Source: Iodidimonas nitroreducens | GTDB lineage: Bacteria; Pseudomonadota; Alphaproteobacteria; Sphingomonadales; Rhodothalassiaceae | Assembly (NCBI RefSeq): GCF_008579165.1 | Contig: NZ_BKCN01000004.1 | DNA length: 64,000 nucleotides | Strand: one strand, 5' to 3' | In this document: in pieces, positions 9,071-19,434 of the stretch | How the letters are laid out: each line of letters begins with the position of its first letter | Numbering within the stretch: position 1 is the stretch's first letter | Notes under the pieces: generated by a model | What the model was told of the DNA's origin: nothing | Databases searched by the model: none | The model's input: the letters and a program-made list of their open reading frames with translations, nothing else | Made by a program: the position numbers and the translations under genes

Positions 9071-9198
9071 CTGAGCTGTCTGGTTGCGATGAAAGGAAGG
9101 CTACCCCCGTGTCTTTTAAAAAAGCGCTAAAGGGATCGGTTAACAGCGCGACAATTTTGGTTGCCAGTTCATTAATGATAGCTTTGTTTTCATGGGAA

Positions 9199-9226
9199 AA
9201 GGCGAGAGGATAACCCCTCTCGCCTT
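9199..9226 (-). terminator. Rho-independent terminator after flgE
   Basis: An 11-bp perfect inverted repeat (AAGGCGAGAGG / CCTCTCGCCTT) with a 6-base loop lies 42 bp after the flgE stop. Read on the minus strand the stem is followed by a run of T (CGCCTTTTCCC). It closes the fliK-flgD-flgE transcript and separates it from sciP. Confidence 0.85.
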
Positions 9227-9267
9227 GATAATTGGAATGATGATAACAAACAAAAGCGCTGAAATCC

Positions 9268-10641
9268 CTAGATACGGACCAGTTCTTCGAGAATTTCATC
9301 CGCCGCCGAAATAATCCGTGTGGACGCCGAAAAAGAGCGCTGGGTGACGATGAGATCGGCAAATTCTTTGGCCAGATCCACAGTCGATGCCTCAAGGGAG
9401 GAGGGCGCAACGGTGCCGGCGCCCCCGGTTCCGGGGAGTTTGATCGAGAAATTCCCCGAGTCATCCGAGACCCCAAAGGCATTACCCTGCAGACGGGTGA
9501 GCCCATCGGGATTGGGGAAGGTGGCGATGGGTAACTGGAACACATCGCGCGACAGGCCATTATCAAAAAGGGCCGTCACCACCCCATCATTGGAAATATT
9601 GGTGCCGATCACATTACCAAACACCGCCCCATTCACATTCGATGAAATGAGGGTGGAAAGGCTATCGAACTGTGTGATGCCGTCCTTATCGCCTGATCGC
9701 CCAAAATTGAAGGTGACCGTGGAGGTGGAGGCGCCGCTCGCAAAAGCGAGATCCGCTGTCGGCGAAATGCGCTGTCCGGCTCCGGGCGTTGTGGGGAAAG
9801 TTGCGGCGGGGGCCGGAAAATCTCTGGCAAAGGATTCGATGCCTGAATCCGCACCGAATGTGATGAGACCAGAGAGCACAAGGCCACCATTGCCCGCATT
9901 GATCGCTGCTGGATCCTGGGCGAAGATTTCAAAACGGAATTCGTTTGTCCCGGTTTTTACAGCCGCCAAGGTCAGCCCCTGGGCCGCACCCTGACTATCG
10001 AACACGGTGATGGTTTGCGCGAAATCCGGCTCAATCGTATCCGCTGTCAAGTCGCCTGCCGCTACAACACCGCCCGGTCCGGTACCGCCTACGGTGGTGG
10101 CCGTGAGCGAGGATTGCAGATTGGCGCGCAGGGTGACAACCGATGTGGCTTCTGCCGTGCCGGTCAGCCCGCTTACATTGATCGGTTCCAACGTATTGAG
10201 ATCGCCGATATTGGTGGGAATATTGCCCTGAACATCAATGGGAAAGCCGAGGAGGAAATTGCCGGCGGTATTTTTCAGAAAACCGGCTTCATCGGGGGTG
10301 AAATTCCCCGCCCGGGTGAATTGAATATTCCCTTCAGCAGAAATGGCGCTGGGAGCCGAGCGGACGACGAAAAAGCCCGACCCATCGATCCCCAGATCGG
10401 TTTGCGATGCGGTAGAGGTCAAAAGCCCCTGCTGGCTGACCAGCGTTTGCGCCCGCAACTGCACCCCGCCCGGTGAAAAGCGCGAAACCGATTGGGTTTC
10501 GGTGACCAGGGTTGAAAACCGGCTGCGGGTTTCCTTATAGCCCACGGTATTCACATTGACGATATTATCGGAAATGATGCCAATGCCTTCGGTGAAGGCC
10601 GTTAAGCCCGAAACGCCTGATGATAATGCTGCGAAAGCCAT
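9268..10641 (-). CDS. flgE: FlgE, flagellar hook protein
   Basis: The 457-residue protein has the two conserved ends of rod/hook proteins: N-terminal AFAALSSGVSGLTAFTEGIG and IISDNIVNVNTVGYKETRSR, and C-terminal STVDLAKEFADLIVTQRSFS with ISAADEILEELVRI. These form the paired helices that polymerise in the hook. The central region is variable and rich in Thr, Ser and Gly, as usual. An AAGGAGAAG ribosome site precedes the ATG. It follows flgD by 79 bp, and a terminator follows it. Length and the Phe-Ala start fit FlgE better than FlgF or FlgG. Confidence 0.93.
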   Translation of the reverse strand: MAFAALSSGVSGLTAFTEGIGIISDNIVNVNTVGYKETRSRFSTLVTETQSVSRFSPGGVQLRAQTLVSQQGLLTSTASQTDLGIDGSGFFVVRSAPSAISAEGNIQFTRAGNFTPDEAGFLKNTAGNFLLGFPIDVQGNIPTNIGDLNTLEPINVSGLTGTAEATSVVTLRANLQSSLTATTVGGTGPGGVVAAGDLTADTIEPDFAQTITVFDSQGAAQGLTLAAVKTGTNEFRFEIFAQDPAAINAGNGGLVLSGLITFGADSGIESFARDFPAPAATFPTTPGAGQRISPTADLAFASGASTSTVTFNFGRSGDKDGITQFDSLSTLISSNVNGAVFGNVIGTNISNDGVVTALFDNGLSRDVFQLPIATFPNPDGLTRLQGNAFGVSDDSGNFSIKLPGTGGAGTVAPSSLEASTVDLAKEFADLIVTQRSFSASTRIISAADEILEELVRI

Positions 10642-10659
10642 GATGCTTCTCCTTGTGAT

Positions 10660-10676
10660 AAGCGGCGCGGCCGCTT
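10660..10676. other. Hairpin between flgD and flgE
   Basis: AAGCGGC-GCG-GCCGCTT is a perfect 7-bp inverted repeat with a 3-base centre, just upstream of the flgE ribosome site. There is no following T run, so it is not an obvious terminator. An intercistronic mRNA hairpin that tunes flgE relative to flgD is possible. Confidence 0.4.
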
Positions 10677-10720
10677 GAATTTTTCAGTGATGTTTGTGTG
10701 AAATCTGAAGTCCGTAAAAT

Positions 10721-11374
10721 CTAAAGCCCAACAGCCGAGACTTCATGCAGCGGCACTTTCTGGCCGCCAATGGTGAGCAGGGGGGTCAGCCCCGATGTTT
10801 CCACTTCTTTCACCGGGGCCCGCACGAAAAGGGGAGTTTCGATGGGTTTGTTCTCGGCATTGCGGGCATCGATGCGCAGGGTATATTGCCCCGGCGGCAC
10901 CGGATTATTCCCGCCATCAAAAGAATCGAAGCTCAGCCGGTGAACGCCGAAATTGGTTTGTCCGGGCTGTTCGAAAACAATATTGCCCTGAGCATCGAGA
11001 ATTTTCACATCCGCAGAGTCTGCGGTCACCGGCAATAAATATTCAAAGCTGAGATCAGATTGGCCATCATGATTGATCGTATCACCGGCAATGGTGACGG
11101 TTTTATCCAGATAATTGACGGCCGCAGCATTCTGGCTGAAGGCGGTCAGGGTCGCCAGATCTTCCAGATTCTGATTGGACTGGATCTGTTGTTCCACCCC
11201 CGCAAAGGAGACGAGCTGGCGGGTGAATTCATTGCTGTCTGTGGGTTCCAGCGGGTCCTGATTTTGCAATTGCGAGGTGAGGAGGGTGAGGAACGTATTA
11301 AAATCCTGGACCAGCCCGGTTGTCGCTCTTTGCGCTTGTCCAGATAGGCCCGCGGTAATGCTTCCGATATCCAT
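10721..11374 (-). CDS. flgD: FlgD, hook assembly (capping) protein
   Basis: The 217-residue product has the FlgD N-terminal signature FLTLLTSQLQNQDPLEPTDS followed by EFTRQLVSFAGVEQQIQSNQ, then the C-terminal tudor/Ig-like part with FDGGNNPVPPGQYTLRIDA. FlgD caps the growing hook and is needed to add FlgE subunits. An AAAGGA ribosome site precedes the ATG at 11374. It lies 22 bp after fliK and before flgE, the usual order for genes that build and measure the hook. Confidence 0.94.
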   Translation of the reverse strand: MDIGSITAGLSGQAQRATTGLVQDFNTFLTLLTSQLQNQDPLEPTDSNEFTRQLVSFAGVEQQIQSNQNLEDLATLTAFSQNAAAVNYLDKTVTIAGDTINHDGQSDLSFEYLLPVTADSADVKILDAQGNIVFEQPGQTNFGVHRLSFDSFDGGNNPVPPGQYTLRIDARNAENKPIETPLFVRAPVKEVETSGLTPLLTIGGQKVPLHEVSAVGL

Positions 11375-11396
11375 AGGTTTATTCCTTTATACTGGA

Positions 11397-13419
11397 TCAA
11401 ACGACGATATTGAGCCCGTCGCTGAGAGTGAGATCGAGCCGCTTCATCGTCATGGAGAGATCATCCGCCGGATTTTCGGACTGATCGGCCCCTTGATCGC
11501 TGGCTTGATCAGGGCTGGCGTGTTGGTCGCTATCCTGCGCCAAATGGGCAAAGGCCGATCCGGGATCGCGCCCGCCTTGTTGATTGAGCGAGAAATTGAG
11601 GCTGTTTGAATCGGTCTTCAAACCGGCATCCTGAAGCAAGCGTTCCAGCGATCTCGCATCACGTTGCAGCATATCGAAGGCATCGCGATTATCGGCTGAA
11701 ATCATCGCCTGCACGCTGCCATCCTTTTGCATGGCCAGTTTCACCTCGATCCGTCCCAATTCGGGCGGGTCCATGCGAATGGTGAAACGCGATTGACCAT
11801 CCATCGCCGCGCGGGCAATGCCGATCCCCACCTGATTGGCCGGGCTTTGAGATTGCGCCCGGGCGAGCAGGCTGCCTTTATCCGCATCCTGCGACAGAGT
11901 TTGGATTTGCCCTGATGGATCGACAGGGCCGCTGCCTTGCACCGAAATCTGGCCTGATAATTGGCCTGCAAGGGCTTCAAGGCTTGATAGCGGATTGAGC
12001 GGGCCACTGCCCGGAGCCACCCCAGTCTGGCTGGCAGTCTGGCTGGTATTCTGATTGGTATTCTGATTGGCATTTTGGCCAAGAGGTTGCTCTGCGGCCT
12101 GTTTCAGCGTGGCGGCAAAATCAGCCGCATCATGGGCCCCTGTGGTTTTTGGCGAAAAGGCATCAGGGGTCGCCCCGCTTGCAGAAGCGCCCGTCATGCT
12201 ATTGGCCGATGTTGATGCAGTGCCATTGGCCTGAAGCGTTGCGGCACCTTCTATCCGGGAAAACAGCCCCGGTCCGGCCCGTCGATTGCTGCCATTGAGT
12301 TGCAGATCATCAGTGGGGGTGATCTGAGTTTGCAAGCTTTGGGCAATGGCCGTGGGGGCGGTGCTGGCCATCAAATTCTGGCTTAATGCTGCGGGGTTTT
12401 TGGCCGCACTGCTATCCAAGGCTTCGGCGATTGTGTTTGCGGTGGCCTGATCGATCTGCGGTTCAGCCTGTAGCTCTGAAATGGGATTTGCGGATTGATT
12501 TCGATTGGCGGCTAAAAGCTCTGCCCCATCGATCGATCCCGATACTGCATTGGCATCAAGTGCCTCGGTTCCATTCTGTGTCGCCAAATCCCTGAGGGCT
12601 TGTTCATTGATGGCGAGATCGCTATCCGCAACTGTAAAGGCGGCGCTTTGGCTTGCGGCCTCCTCATCCCCGATCAATTTGGGGCCGGTGGTGACTTGGG
12701 CAATGATTTCAGATGGGGTTTTGGATGGGGTCGTAGGCTCGGCTTGTGGGGCCGCGCCCTGCTCTGCACCCTGATCCGGCATTGCTTTTGCATCGCCAGC
12801 CAAATCCGGATCGGGGATTGCGCCAGATAGATCGCCCATGCTGTTGCCCGTGGCTGTGGTCGCACCCTCGGCCCCTTCGCCGGAGCCGGTCGAAATTCTG
12901 GCAAGGGCGCTGTTGAAGGCCGCCTGTTCGCTGGACGTCATCAGGCCCGGTGTCTCCAGATCGATCAAGCCAGCAAGGGTTGCAGAGGATGGCAAATTCA
13001 TGGGCGCGGCATTGTCTGTTTTGGCTGCCGCATTCAGAAGGCTTTGGCGAATATCGGCCGGCAGATTTTGCAAAATATTGGGTGTGGCACTTTGGCCAAG
13101 GCCCTTGATCACGCCATCATTCATCTGTGGGGCAGCCGTTTGGCCAGCCGTTTGGCCAGCAGTTTGGCCACTAGTTTGGGGCGCGGTTTGAGCCGCATTT
13201 TGAGTTGTGGTCTGATCAAGGCCCAAGATGGGTGCACCCGCCTTTTGGGGGGCAAGATTTTGGGCCAGAATCGCTAAAAAGCCCGATGCGCCGCCTTGTG
13301 CCTTATTAAAAGCGGTGGCGTTTGGCCCTGTGGCCGCCTTTTGCCCGGCAAAGACAGAAAGACCAGCCTTGTCCGAAGCCGGGGGGGGGCGTGGTGCTGA
13401 TGGAATCAATAAAAGCCAT
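11397..13419 (-). CDS. fliK: FliK, flagellar hook-length control protein (frame interrupted at a C9 run)
   Basis: This is a long Gln/Ala/Thr/Ser-rich protein (about 673 residues when corrected) with a low-complexity ruler region and a conserved C-terminal FliK domain containing SRFTIRMDPPELGRIEVKLA and QAMISADNRDAFDMLQRD. FliK measures the hook and switches export to late substrates. The open frame reaches only to a weak TTG at 13409, but the ATG at 13419 (MAFIDSISTTPPP) joins it if the nine-C run at 13381-13389 had eight C. A sigma-54 promoter ends about 36 bp upstream of that ATG, which supports it as the true start. The extra C may be a read error or a phase-variable tract. Confidence 0.87.
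13133..13192. repeat. 12-bp tandem repeats within fliK
   Basis: Five successive 12-base units occur on the plus strand, the first two identical (CAGCCGTTTGGC), the third with one change, and the last two more divergent. On the coding strand they encode a Gln-Thr-(Ala/Ser)-Gly type repeat in the ruler region. A second, weaker Gln/Thr/Asn repeat lies near 12025-12080. Such repeats could change FliK length, and so hook length, by recombination. Confidence 0.7.
13381..13389. repeat. G9/C9 homopolymer at the fliK N-terminus
   Basis: Nine G on the plus strand (nine C in the coding sense) lie 10 codons inside fliK when it is read from the ATG at 13419. Eight C would put the ATG in frame with the rest of the gene; nine do not. 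It is the longest G/C run I noticed in the window. Confidence 0.85.
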
Positions 13420-13454
13420 GATGCGCTTGCTCGCTGTTATGTCGCTCAGAACAA

Positions 13455-13470
13455 TGCAATGATCGGGCCA
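13455..13470 (-). promoter_or_regulatory. Sigma-54 promoter of fliK-flgD-flgE
   Basis: On the minus strand the site reads TGGCCCGATCATTGCA. It matches the -24/-12 consensus TGGCACG-N4-TTGCA with one mismatch and has the invariant GG-N10-GC spacing. Transcription would start about 12 bases downstream, giving a leader of about 25 bases before the fliK ATG at 13419. FlbD, the likely activator, is encoded in the same cluster. Confidence 0.85.
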
Positions 13471-13579
13471 ATTTGATGAATTTCTTTAACGTATTGAAAA
13501 ACAATGATTTATAGATGGTAATCAGGATATTAAGGATGCTTTATAGGGAGGGATCAGGCAATCTCTGCCCCATGGATGG

Positions 13580-13591
13580 CGGCTTTTGCCG
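13580..13591. promoter_or_regulatory. Candidate FlbD enhancer upstream of the fliK promoter
   Basis: CGGC-TTTT-GCCG is a perfect inverted repeat about 110 bp upstream of the sigma-54 promoter, the usual distance for an activator of this class. The identity of the binding protein is inferred from position only. Confidence 0.35.
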
Positions 13592-13621
13592 GATGTTGAA
13601 TTTTTGCGGCAGAAGATTATA

Positions 13622-14812
13622 GTGCGCCGCGTGAGCACATTATTAGACAAGCTGATCGCCGAGGCCGCCCATTGGTCGCCCGGAACATTGAATGGCCTTG
13701 GGTTTGACCGGGCGCCAGCCGATACCCGTGTGGTTGTGGCGATGTCGGGCGGGGTCGATAGCTCGGTGACCGCAGCTTTGCTGGCGCGTCAGGGCTATGA
13801 GGTGATCGGCATCACCTTGCAGCTTTATGATCATGGGGTGGCGGTTCAGAAAAAGGGCGCCTGTTGTGCCGGGCAGGATATTCACGATGCCCGCAGAGTT
13901 TGTGAATCCTTGGGCATTCCCCATTATGTTCTGGATTATGAAAGCCGCTTTTCCGATGCCGTGATGGATGATTTTGCCGATAGCTATCTGCGTGGTGAAA
14001 CCCCAATTCCTTGCGTGCGCTGTAATGAACGGGTCAAATTTCGCGATCTTTTGCAAACGGCACGGGATTTGGGGGCGGATTGTCTGGCGACCGGGCATTA
14101 TGTGCAGTCTTTCCCCGGGGAGGGGGGCTGGCGCCTTTTTAAGGCGGTGGATGCGCGCCGGGATCAAAGCTATTTTCTGTTTTCCACCACCCGCGAACAG
14201 CTTGATTTTCTGCGCTTCCCCTTGGGCGGGCTGGAAAAGCCGGATGTGCGGATGCTGGCCGAAGATTTCGGGCTGATCGTAGCCGATAAACCCGATAGCC
14301 AGGATATCTGCTTTGTGCCGCAGGGCAATTATGCCAGCGTCATCGAACGCCTGCGCCCCGGTGCCGCTGATCCCGGCGAGATCGTTCATCTGGATGGCCG
14401 GGTTTTGGGCCAGCATGAAGGGATCATTCATTATACCATTGGCCAGCGCCGGGGCATCGGGGTGGGGGGCACTGCCGATCCGCTTTATGTGGTGAAGCTG
14501 GAGCCTGAAAGCAGGCGGGTGATCGTGGGCCCCAAAGCGGCTCTGGATATTGGCCGTTTCATCGCCCGCGAGCTGAATTGGCTGGGCGAGGACCGACCAG
14601 AGACAGATGAACAAGATGTATTCGTGCGCATCAGAAATACGCAGGAGCCTGTGAAAGCGCGGGTGCGGCTGCTTGATGATCGCCGGGCGCAGATCACGCT
14701 GTGCACGCCACAAGCGGGCATTTCCCCCGGACAGGCGGCGGTTTTCTATGATGGCGATGAAGTGCTGGGCGGGGGATGGATTGAGCGGACCGAAAGCCCG
14801 TTGGCGAACTGA
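13622..14812 (+). CDS. mnmA: MnmA, tRNA-specific 2-thiouridylase
   Basis: MnmA thiolates U34 of tRNAs for Lys, Glu and Gln. The protein (about 396 residues from this start) shows the PP-loop VVVAMSGGVDSSVTAALLAR near the N-terminus, the GITLQLYD block, the catalytic cysteine region ETPIPCVRCNERVKF, DCLATGHYV, and the second catalytic cysteine in KPDSQDICFVPQGNY. The C-terminal beta-barrel domain follows GQRRGIGVGG. I prefer the GTG at 13622 because an AGAAG ribosome site lies 6 bases upstream. A GTG at 13631 and a TTG at 13586 are alternatives. It is divergent from fliK and shares the upstream region. Confidence 0.94.
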   Translation: MRRVSTLLDKLIAEAAHWSPGTLNGLGFDRAPADTRVVVAMSGGVDSSVTAALLARQGYEVIGITLQLYDHGVAVQKKGACCAGQDIHDARRVCESLGIPHYVLDYESRFSDAVMDDFADSYLRGETPIPCVRCNERVKFRDLLQTARDLGADCLATGHYVQSFPGEGGWRLFKAVDARRDQSYFLFSTTREQLDFLRFPLGGLEKPDVRMLAEDFGLIVADKPDSQDICFVPQGNYASVIERLRPGAADPGEIVHLDGRVLGQHEGIIHYTIGQRRGIGVGGTADPLYVVKLEPESRRVIVGPKAALDIGRFIARELNWLGEDRPETDEQDVFVRIRNTQEPVKARVRLLDDRRAQITLCTPQAGISPGQAAVFYDGDEVLGGGWIERTESPLAN

Positions 14813-14880
14813 AACTCTGGCCCCGCTCATGCCATTGTGATGGGGTGTGCGCCATGATTAAAGATTAATTTACATCCCCA

Positions 14881-14898
14881 TGAGATCGTCTGATCTCA
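14881..14898. promoter_or_regulatory. Inverted repeat before the histidine kinase gene
   Basis: TGAGATC-GTCT-GATCTCA is a perfect 7-bp inverted repeat ending 19 bp before the ATG of the kinase gene. It may be an operator or a small hairpin in the leader; no T run follows. Confidence 0.35.
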
Positions 14899-14917
14899 GC
14901 GATCCTTGGGATATGTA

Positions 14918-16587
14918 ATGAACAAAAATAAGAAAGGCCATTCGGCGCTGGGGTCCGAGGCCGATGACATCAAGGTTTTTATGCCGCGCCGGATTGTGCG
15001 CCGGGCTCAATTTCTGCATCTTTTGCAATTCATCCCGATCATGTCGATCATGAATATCGTGGTGGCGATTGTGGTTTTGGGGGTTTTATATCCCCATGCC
15101 AATCCCCTTTATGCCAGCCTCTGGATTTCTGTGATCATCGGGCTTTCGCTTTTCAGCCTGTGGAAAGCCTATCAGATCAGGCGCTATTTCAACCCCGAAG
15201 CGATCCAGGGTCGATCCTTGCGCGCCTCCTTGATCTTTACCATCATGATGGGCCTTTCATGGGGGGCGGCGGAACTGGTTTTTGGCTTTGCCGATAATGA
15301 AAATGTTCATATTTTCATTGCCTTTATCGCCATTGGCCTCACAGCGGGCGTGGTCACATCCCTGTCACCCTTGCCGCGTCATTGTTTGGCCTTTTCATTA
15401 ACAGCCATGCCGCTTTCGGTTTTATGCATGCTCTATCATGGATCGCGCGAAGGCTTTGCGATGGGCCTTTTGCTGATCGTTTTCGTGTTGGTGCTGGCCT
15501 ATATCGCCTTTCGCAGTTTTCATGCCTTTATGGAAGCTCTGCGCGATAAACAGGCTTTGCAGATGGCCCATATGCGGATCAGGGATGCCATTGAAAATAC
15601 AGGCGAAGCTTTTGCCATTTTCTCGGCCGAAGGGGAATTGCAGCTTGCCAATCGGATGTTTCGCGATTTTTTCCCCGATGGCAATGCTGGCAATGCCGGG
15701 GCCAATCTTGAACCGGGCCATCAGCTTGTACAGCCTTTGGCAGGCGGGCGCTGGGTGCAAAGCACCTTGCGGCGCACATCATCCGGCGAATTGGTCAGTG
15801 TTCATGCCGATATCACCCATTTAAAGCAGCAAGAACAGGAATTGATCGAGGCGCGAAAACAAGCCGAAAGCGCCAATCAGGCGAAATCTCAATTTCTATC
15901 GGTGATGAGCATGAATTGCGCACGCCCCTCAATTCGATCATCGGTTTTGCCGAATTGATCGCCCGGGATGATATTCCCATGCCCGCTAAAACCGTGCGGG
16001 ATTATAGCGTTCATATCAAGGAAAGCGGACGCCATCTGCTCGAACTGATCTCTGGGATTCTCGATCTGTCGCGGATCGAAGCGGGCCGTTATGAATTGCA
16101 AGAAGAAAGCATCGATCTGGAGGAACTGACCCAATTGGCGCTTAATCATATGGCCCCCATGGCCACCAAGGCGGAGATTGCCCTGGAGCTCGATTGCAAG
16201 ATGGATTTGCCCATGTTGCGGGCGGAACGCCGGGCGCTGCGGCAGATTTTGCTCAATCTGTTGTCGAATGCGATCAAATTCACCCCGTCCGATGGATCGG
16301 TGAGGTTGTGTGTGGATATGCCTGAAAAGGCCATCCAGATCAGAGTGATCGATAGCGGCATTGGCATTGCGGCCGAAGATCTGGATAAAATATTCGAGCC
16401 GTTTCAGCAGGTGGATAATAGCCTGTCGCGACAATTCCCCGGAACCGGCTTGGGGCTGCCATTGGTTAAAAACCTTGCCACATTGCATCAGGCCAGCGTG
16501 ACCGTGCAATCAGCACCCGGGAAGGGAACGGAATTCACCGTGCAATTCCCGGAAAACAGAACGCTGATGGCCGAGGAGACGGCTTAA
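14918..16587 (+). CDS. Membrane-bound hybrid-less sensor histidine kinase (one frame break)
   Basis: The product (about 556 residues when corrected) has roughly six membrane segments in residues 30-200, a PAS-like segment (IRDAIENTGEAFAIFSAEG), a HisKA dimerisation domain and a HATPase domain with N box LRQILLNLLSNAIKF, G1 DSGIGIA, F box IFEPFQQVD and G2 GTGLGLPLVK. The frame breaks at about 15910, just inside the H box: with one C restored the sequence reads SHELRTPLNSIIGFAEL. No receiver domain is attached and no response-regulator gene is adjacent, so it is an orphan kinase. The catalytic domain resembles the DivJ/PleC/PdhS type, but I would not assign it to that group. The signal sensed is unknown. 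Confidence 0.85.
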
Positions 16588-16592
16588 TGCGG

Positions 16593-18490
16593 TCAATCGC
16601 TTAACTGATCAAGATAATCGATCACCTGCCGGCGCATTCTTCGGCCGAGGAGAGAGCGGTTTCAAGGGTGAGTTCTGATGCCAAAGGCGGTTCATAGGGG
16701 CTGTCGATGCCCGTGAAATTCTTGATTTCACCCATTCGTGCCTTTTTATAAAGCCCTTTGGGATCGCGCTGTTCGCACAGGGCGATGGGCGTGTCCACGA
16801 AAACCTCGTGAAATTCATCCTCCGGCAAAAGATCGCGGGCCATCTTACGTTCGGATCGGAAAGGCGAGATGAACGAAACCAAAACGATCAAACCGGCATC
16901 AGCCATCAGGCGTGCGACTTCGGCAACCCGGCGGATATTTTCCACCCGGTCCACTTCGGTAAAGCCCAGATCCTTATTCAAGCCATGGCGGATATTGTCG
17001 CCATCCAGCATATAGGTGTGTCGACCAGCGGCATGAAGGCGCTTTTCAACCAGATTGGCGATGGTTGATTTGCCCGATCCTGAAAGCCCGGTAAACCACA
17101 AAACAGCCGGTTTTTGCGCCTTCATCGCGGCGCGGGCGGCCTTGTTCACATCCACCGCCTGCCAATGAATATTGGTGGCCCGGCGCAGGCCGAAATCGAT
17201 CATCCCGGCCCCCACCGTGCCATTGGTCATCTTGTCGATGATGATGAAACTGCCGGTTTCGTGATTATCGTGATAGGGATCAAAGGCGATCTGCTGATCA
17301 AGGCTGATATTGGCAACCCCGATATCATTAAGCTCAAGCCGTTTGGTGGCGGCTTGTTCGAGGCTATTGACATTAATACTGTATTTTAGCCGGGTCACCA
17401 CCATTGAAACCGTGCGAGCGCCGCTTTTCAGCAGATAGGGCCGCCCGGGGATCAGCGGTTCATCGGCCATCCACACGATTTTCGCCTCGAATTGATCGGA
17501 AAGCCCGGCCCGGTTTTCGGAGTGGCAGATCACATCGCCGCGCGAAATATCGATTTCATCTTCAAGGGTGAGGGTGATGGCTTCACCGATCGAGGCACTT
17601 TCTCGCGTTCCATCAAAGGTGACGATGGATGATACCCTGCTGCTTTTGGCCGATGGCAAAACCACGACAGGATCGCCCACCGAAATCCGCCCGGCGGCGA
17701 TGGTGCCGGAAAATCCGCGAAAATCCAGATTAGGGCGATTGACCCACTGCACCGGCAGGCGAAAGGGGCCTGTATCATCAGCATCGGCCACGGGAATGGT
17801 TTCAAGCTTGGCGAGAAGGGTGGGGCCATTGAACCAATCAAGGGCCGCCGTGCGATGCAGAACATTTTCACCCTTGAGCGCTGAAAGCGGCAGGCAGCTG
17901 ACATGATCATAGCCAATGGTTTTGGCAAAGGCTTCATAATCGGCGCGGATCTGATCAAAAACCGTTTGGGAATAATCCACCAGATCCATCTTGTTGACGG
18001 CTAAAATGATATGGCGCACACCCAAAAGCGAGCAGATATAGCTGTGGCGGCGGGTTTGGGTGAGCAGGCCCTTGCGCGCATCCACCAAAATGATCGCGGC
18101 ATCGGCGGTCGAGGCGCCGGTGGCCATATTCCGGGTATATTGTTCATGGCCGGGGGTATCGGCCACGATGAACCGGCGCTTGTCGGTGGCAAAAAAGCGA
18201 TAGGCCACATCGATGGTGATGCCCTGTTCGCGCTCGGCCTCCAAACCATCGAGAAGAAGCGCCAGATCGATATCCTGACCCGTGGTGCCCATTTTCCGGC
18301 TGTCTTTTTCAAGGCTGGCCAGTTGATCTTCAAAAATCATTTTGGAATCAAAGAGCAGGCGGCCAATCAGGGTGGATTTGCCATCATCCACGCTGCCACA
18401 GGTGATGAAGCGCAGCAAATCCTTTGATTCCTGTTCCTTCAGATAGCGGATCAGGGCTTCGGGCGCTTTTCCCACGGATTGATCATGCAT
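16593..18490 (-). CDS. cysN: CysNC, sulfate adenylyltransferase large subunit fused to APS kinase (break near the C-terminus)
   Basis: This bifunctional protein makes APS from sulfate and ATP (with CysD) and phosphorylates it to PAPS. Residues 1-430 are an EF-Tu-like GTPase with GSVDDGKSTLIGRLLFD, the switch AYRFFATDKRRF, DTPGHEQYTRNM and AVNKMDLVD. The C-terminal 190 residues are an APS kinase with P-loop WFTGLSGSGKSTIAN and DGDNIRHGLNKDLGF. As sequenced the frame stops at 16622; one extra G near 16631 lets it continue through QVIDYLDQLSD to a stop at 16593, the usual C-terminus. The start overlaps the cysD stop by one base (TGATG). No reduction genes (cysH, cysIJ) are in the window. Confidence 0.93.
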
Positions 18491-19391
18491 CAGAAATAGC
18501 CTTCCTGCTTCTTTTTTTCCATCGAGGCCCCATGATCGCGATCGATCACCCGACCTTGCCGCTCGGAAGTGCGGGAAACCAGCATTTCCATGATGATCCC
18601 TTCCATATCCGTTGCCTGGGATTCAATGCCGCCGGTAAGGGGATAGCAGCCCAAAGTGCGAAAGCGGACCATGCGTTTTTCCACGGTCTCTCCTGCATTG
18701 ATGGGCAGGCGATCATCATCGACCATGATCAGCGCGCCATCGCGTTCCACCACCGGACGTTCCTTGGCAAAATAAAGCTCGATGATGGGGATTTTTTCCT
18801 GATAAATATATTGCCACACATCCAATTCGGTCCAATTCGAGATGGGAAACACCCGCATGCTTTCGCCCTTATGGATGCGGGTATTGTAGATGTGCCATAA
18901 TTCAGGACGCTGATTTTTAGGATCCCAGCGATGCTGGGCTGAGCGGAAAGAAAAAATCCGCTCCTTAGCGCGGGATTTTTCCTCATCGCGCCGGGCGCCG
19001 CCAAAAGCCGCATCGAATTTATAAAGGTCGAGCGCCTGTTTGAGCGATTGGGTTTTCATGATGTCGGTATGGATGGCAGAGCATGGCTGATCGGCCCCAC
19101 ACCCTGTTTCACCCCGTCCTGATTGATATGAACCAGCAGATCAAGGCCCCAATCTTTGGCGAGTTGATCCCTGAAGGCGATCATCTCGCGGAATTTCCAG
19201 GTGGTATCCACATGCAAAATGGGAAAGGGCAAAGGCGAGGGATAAAAAGCCTTGCGCGCCAGATGCAGCATGACCATCGAATCCTTGCCGATGGAAAACA
19301 GCATCACGGGATTGCGGCATTCCGATGCAACCTCGCGAATGATCTGGATGCTTTCGGCTTCCAGACGCTGTAAGTGGGTCATCTGTGACAT
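18490..19391 (-). CDS. cysD: CysD, sulfate adenylyltransferase small subunit (one frame break)
   Basis: CysD is the catalytic ATP-sulfurylase subunit. The N-terminal part has the PP-loop-like VMLFSIGKDSMVMLHLARKA and PFPILHVDTTWKFREMI; the C-terminal part has FDAAFGGARRDEEKSRAKER, FPISNWTELDVWQYI and LGCYPLTGGI. The frame breaks near 19082, where one base is missing from a GG pair (CATGCTC for CATGGCTC); with it restored the protein is 300 residues, normal for CysD. Translation is coupled to the downstream cysNC gene. A possible operator lies 44 bp upstream of the ATG. Confidence 0.93.
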
Positions 19392-19434
19392 GGGATGAGC
19401 GTGCCTTCCTGCTGGATAATCCGTGCCTGTTCAG

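Noticed and set aside
9060..9566. 168-codon minus-strand frame overlapping the 3' part of flgE
   Set aside because: It overlaps the terminator and flgE in another frame and shows no recognisable protein features.
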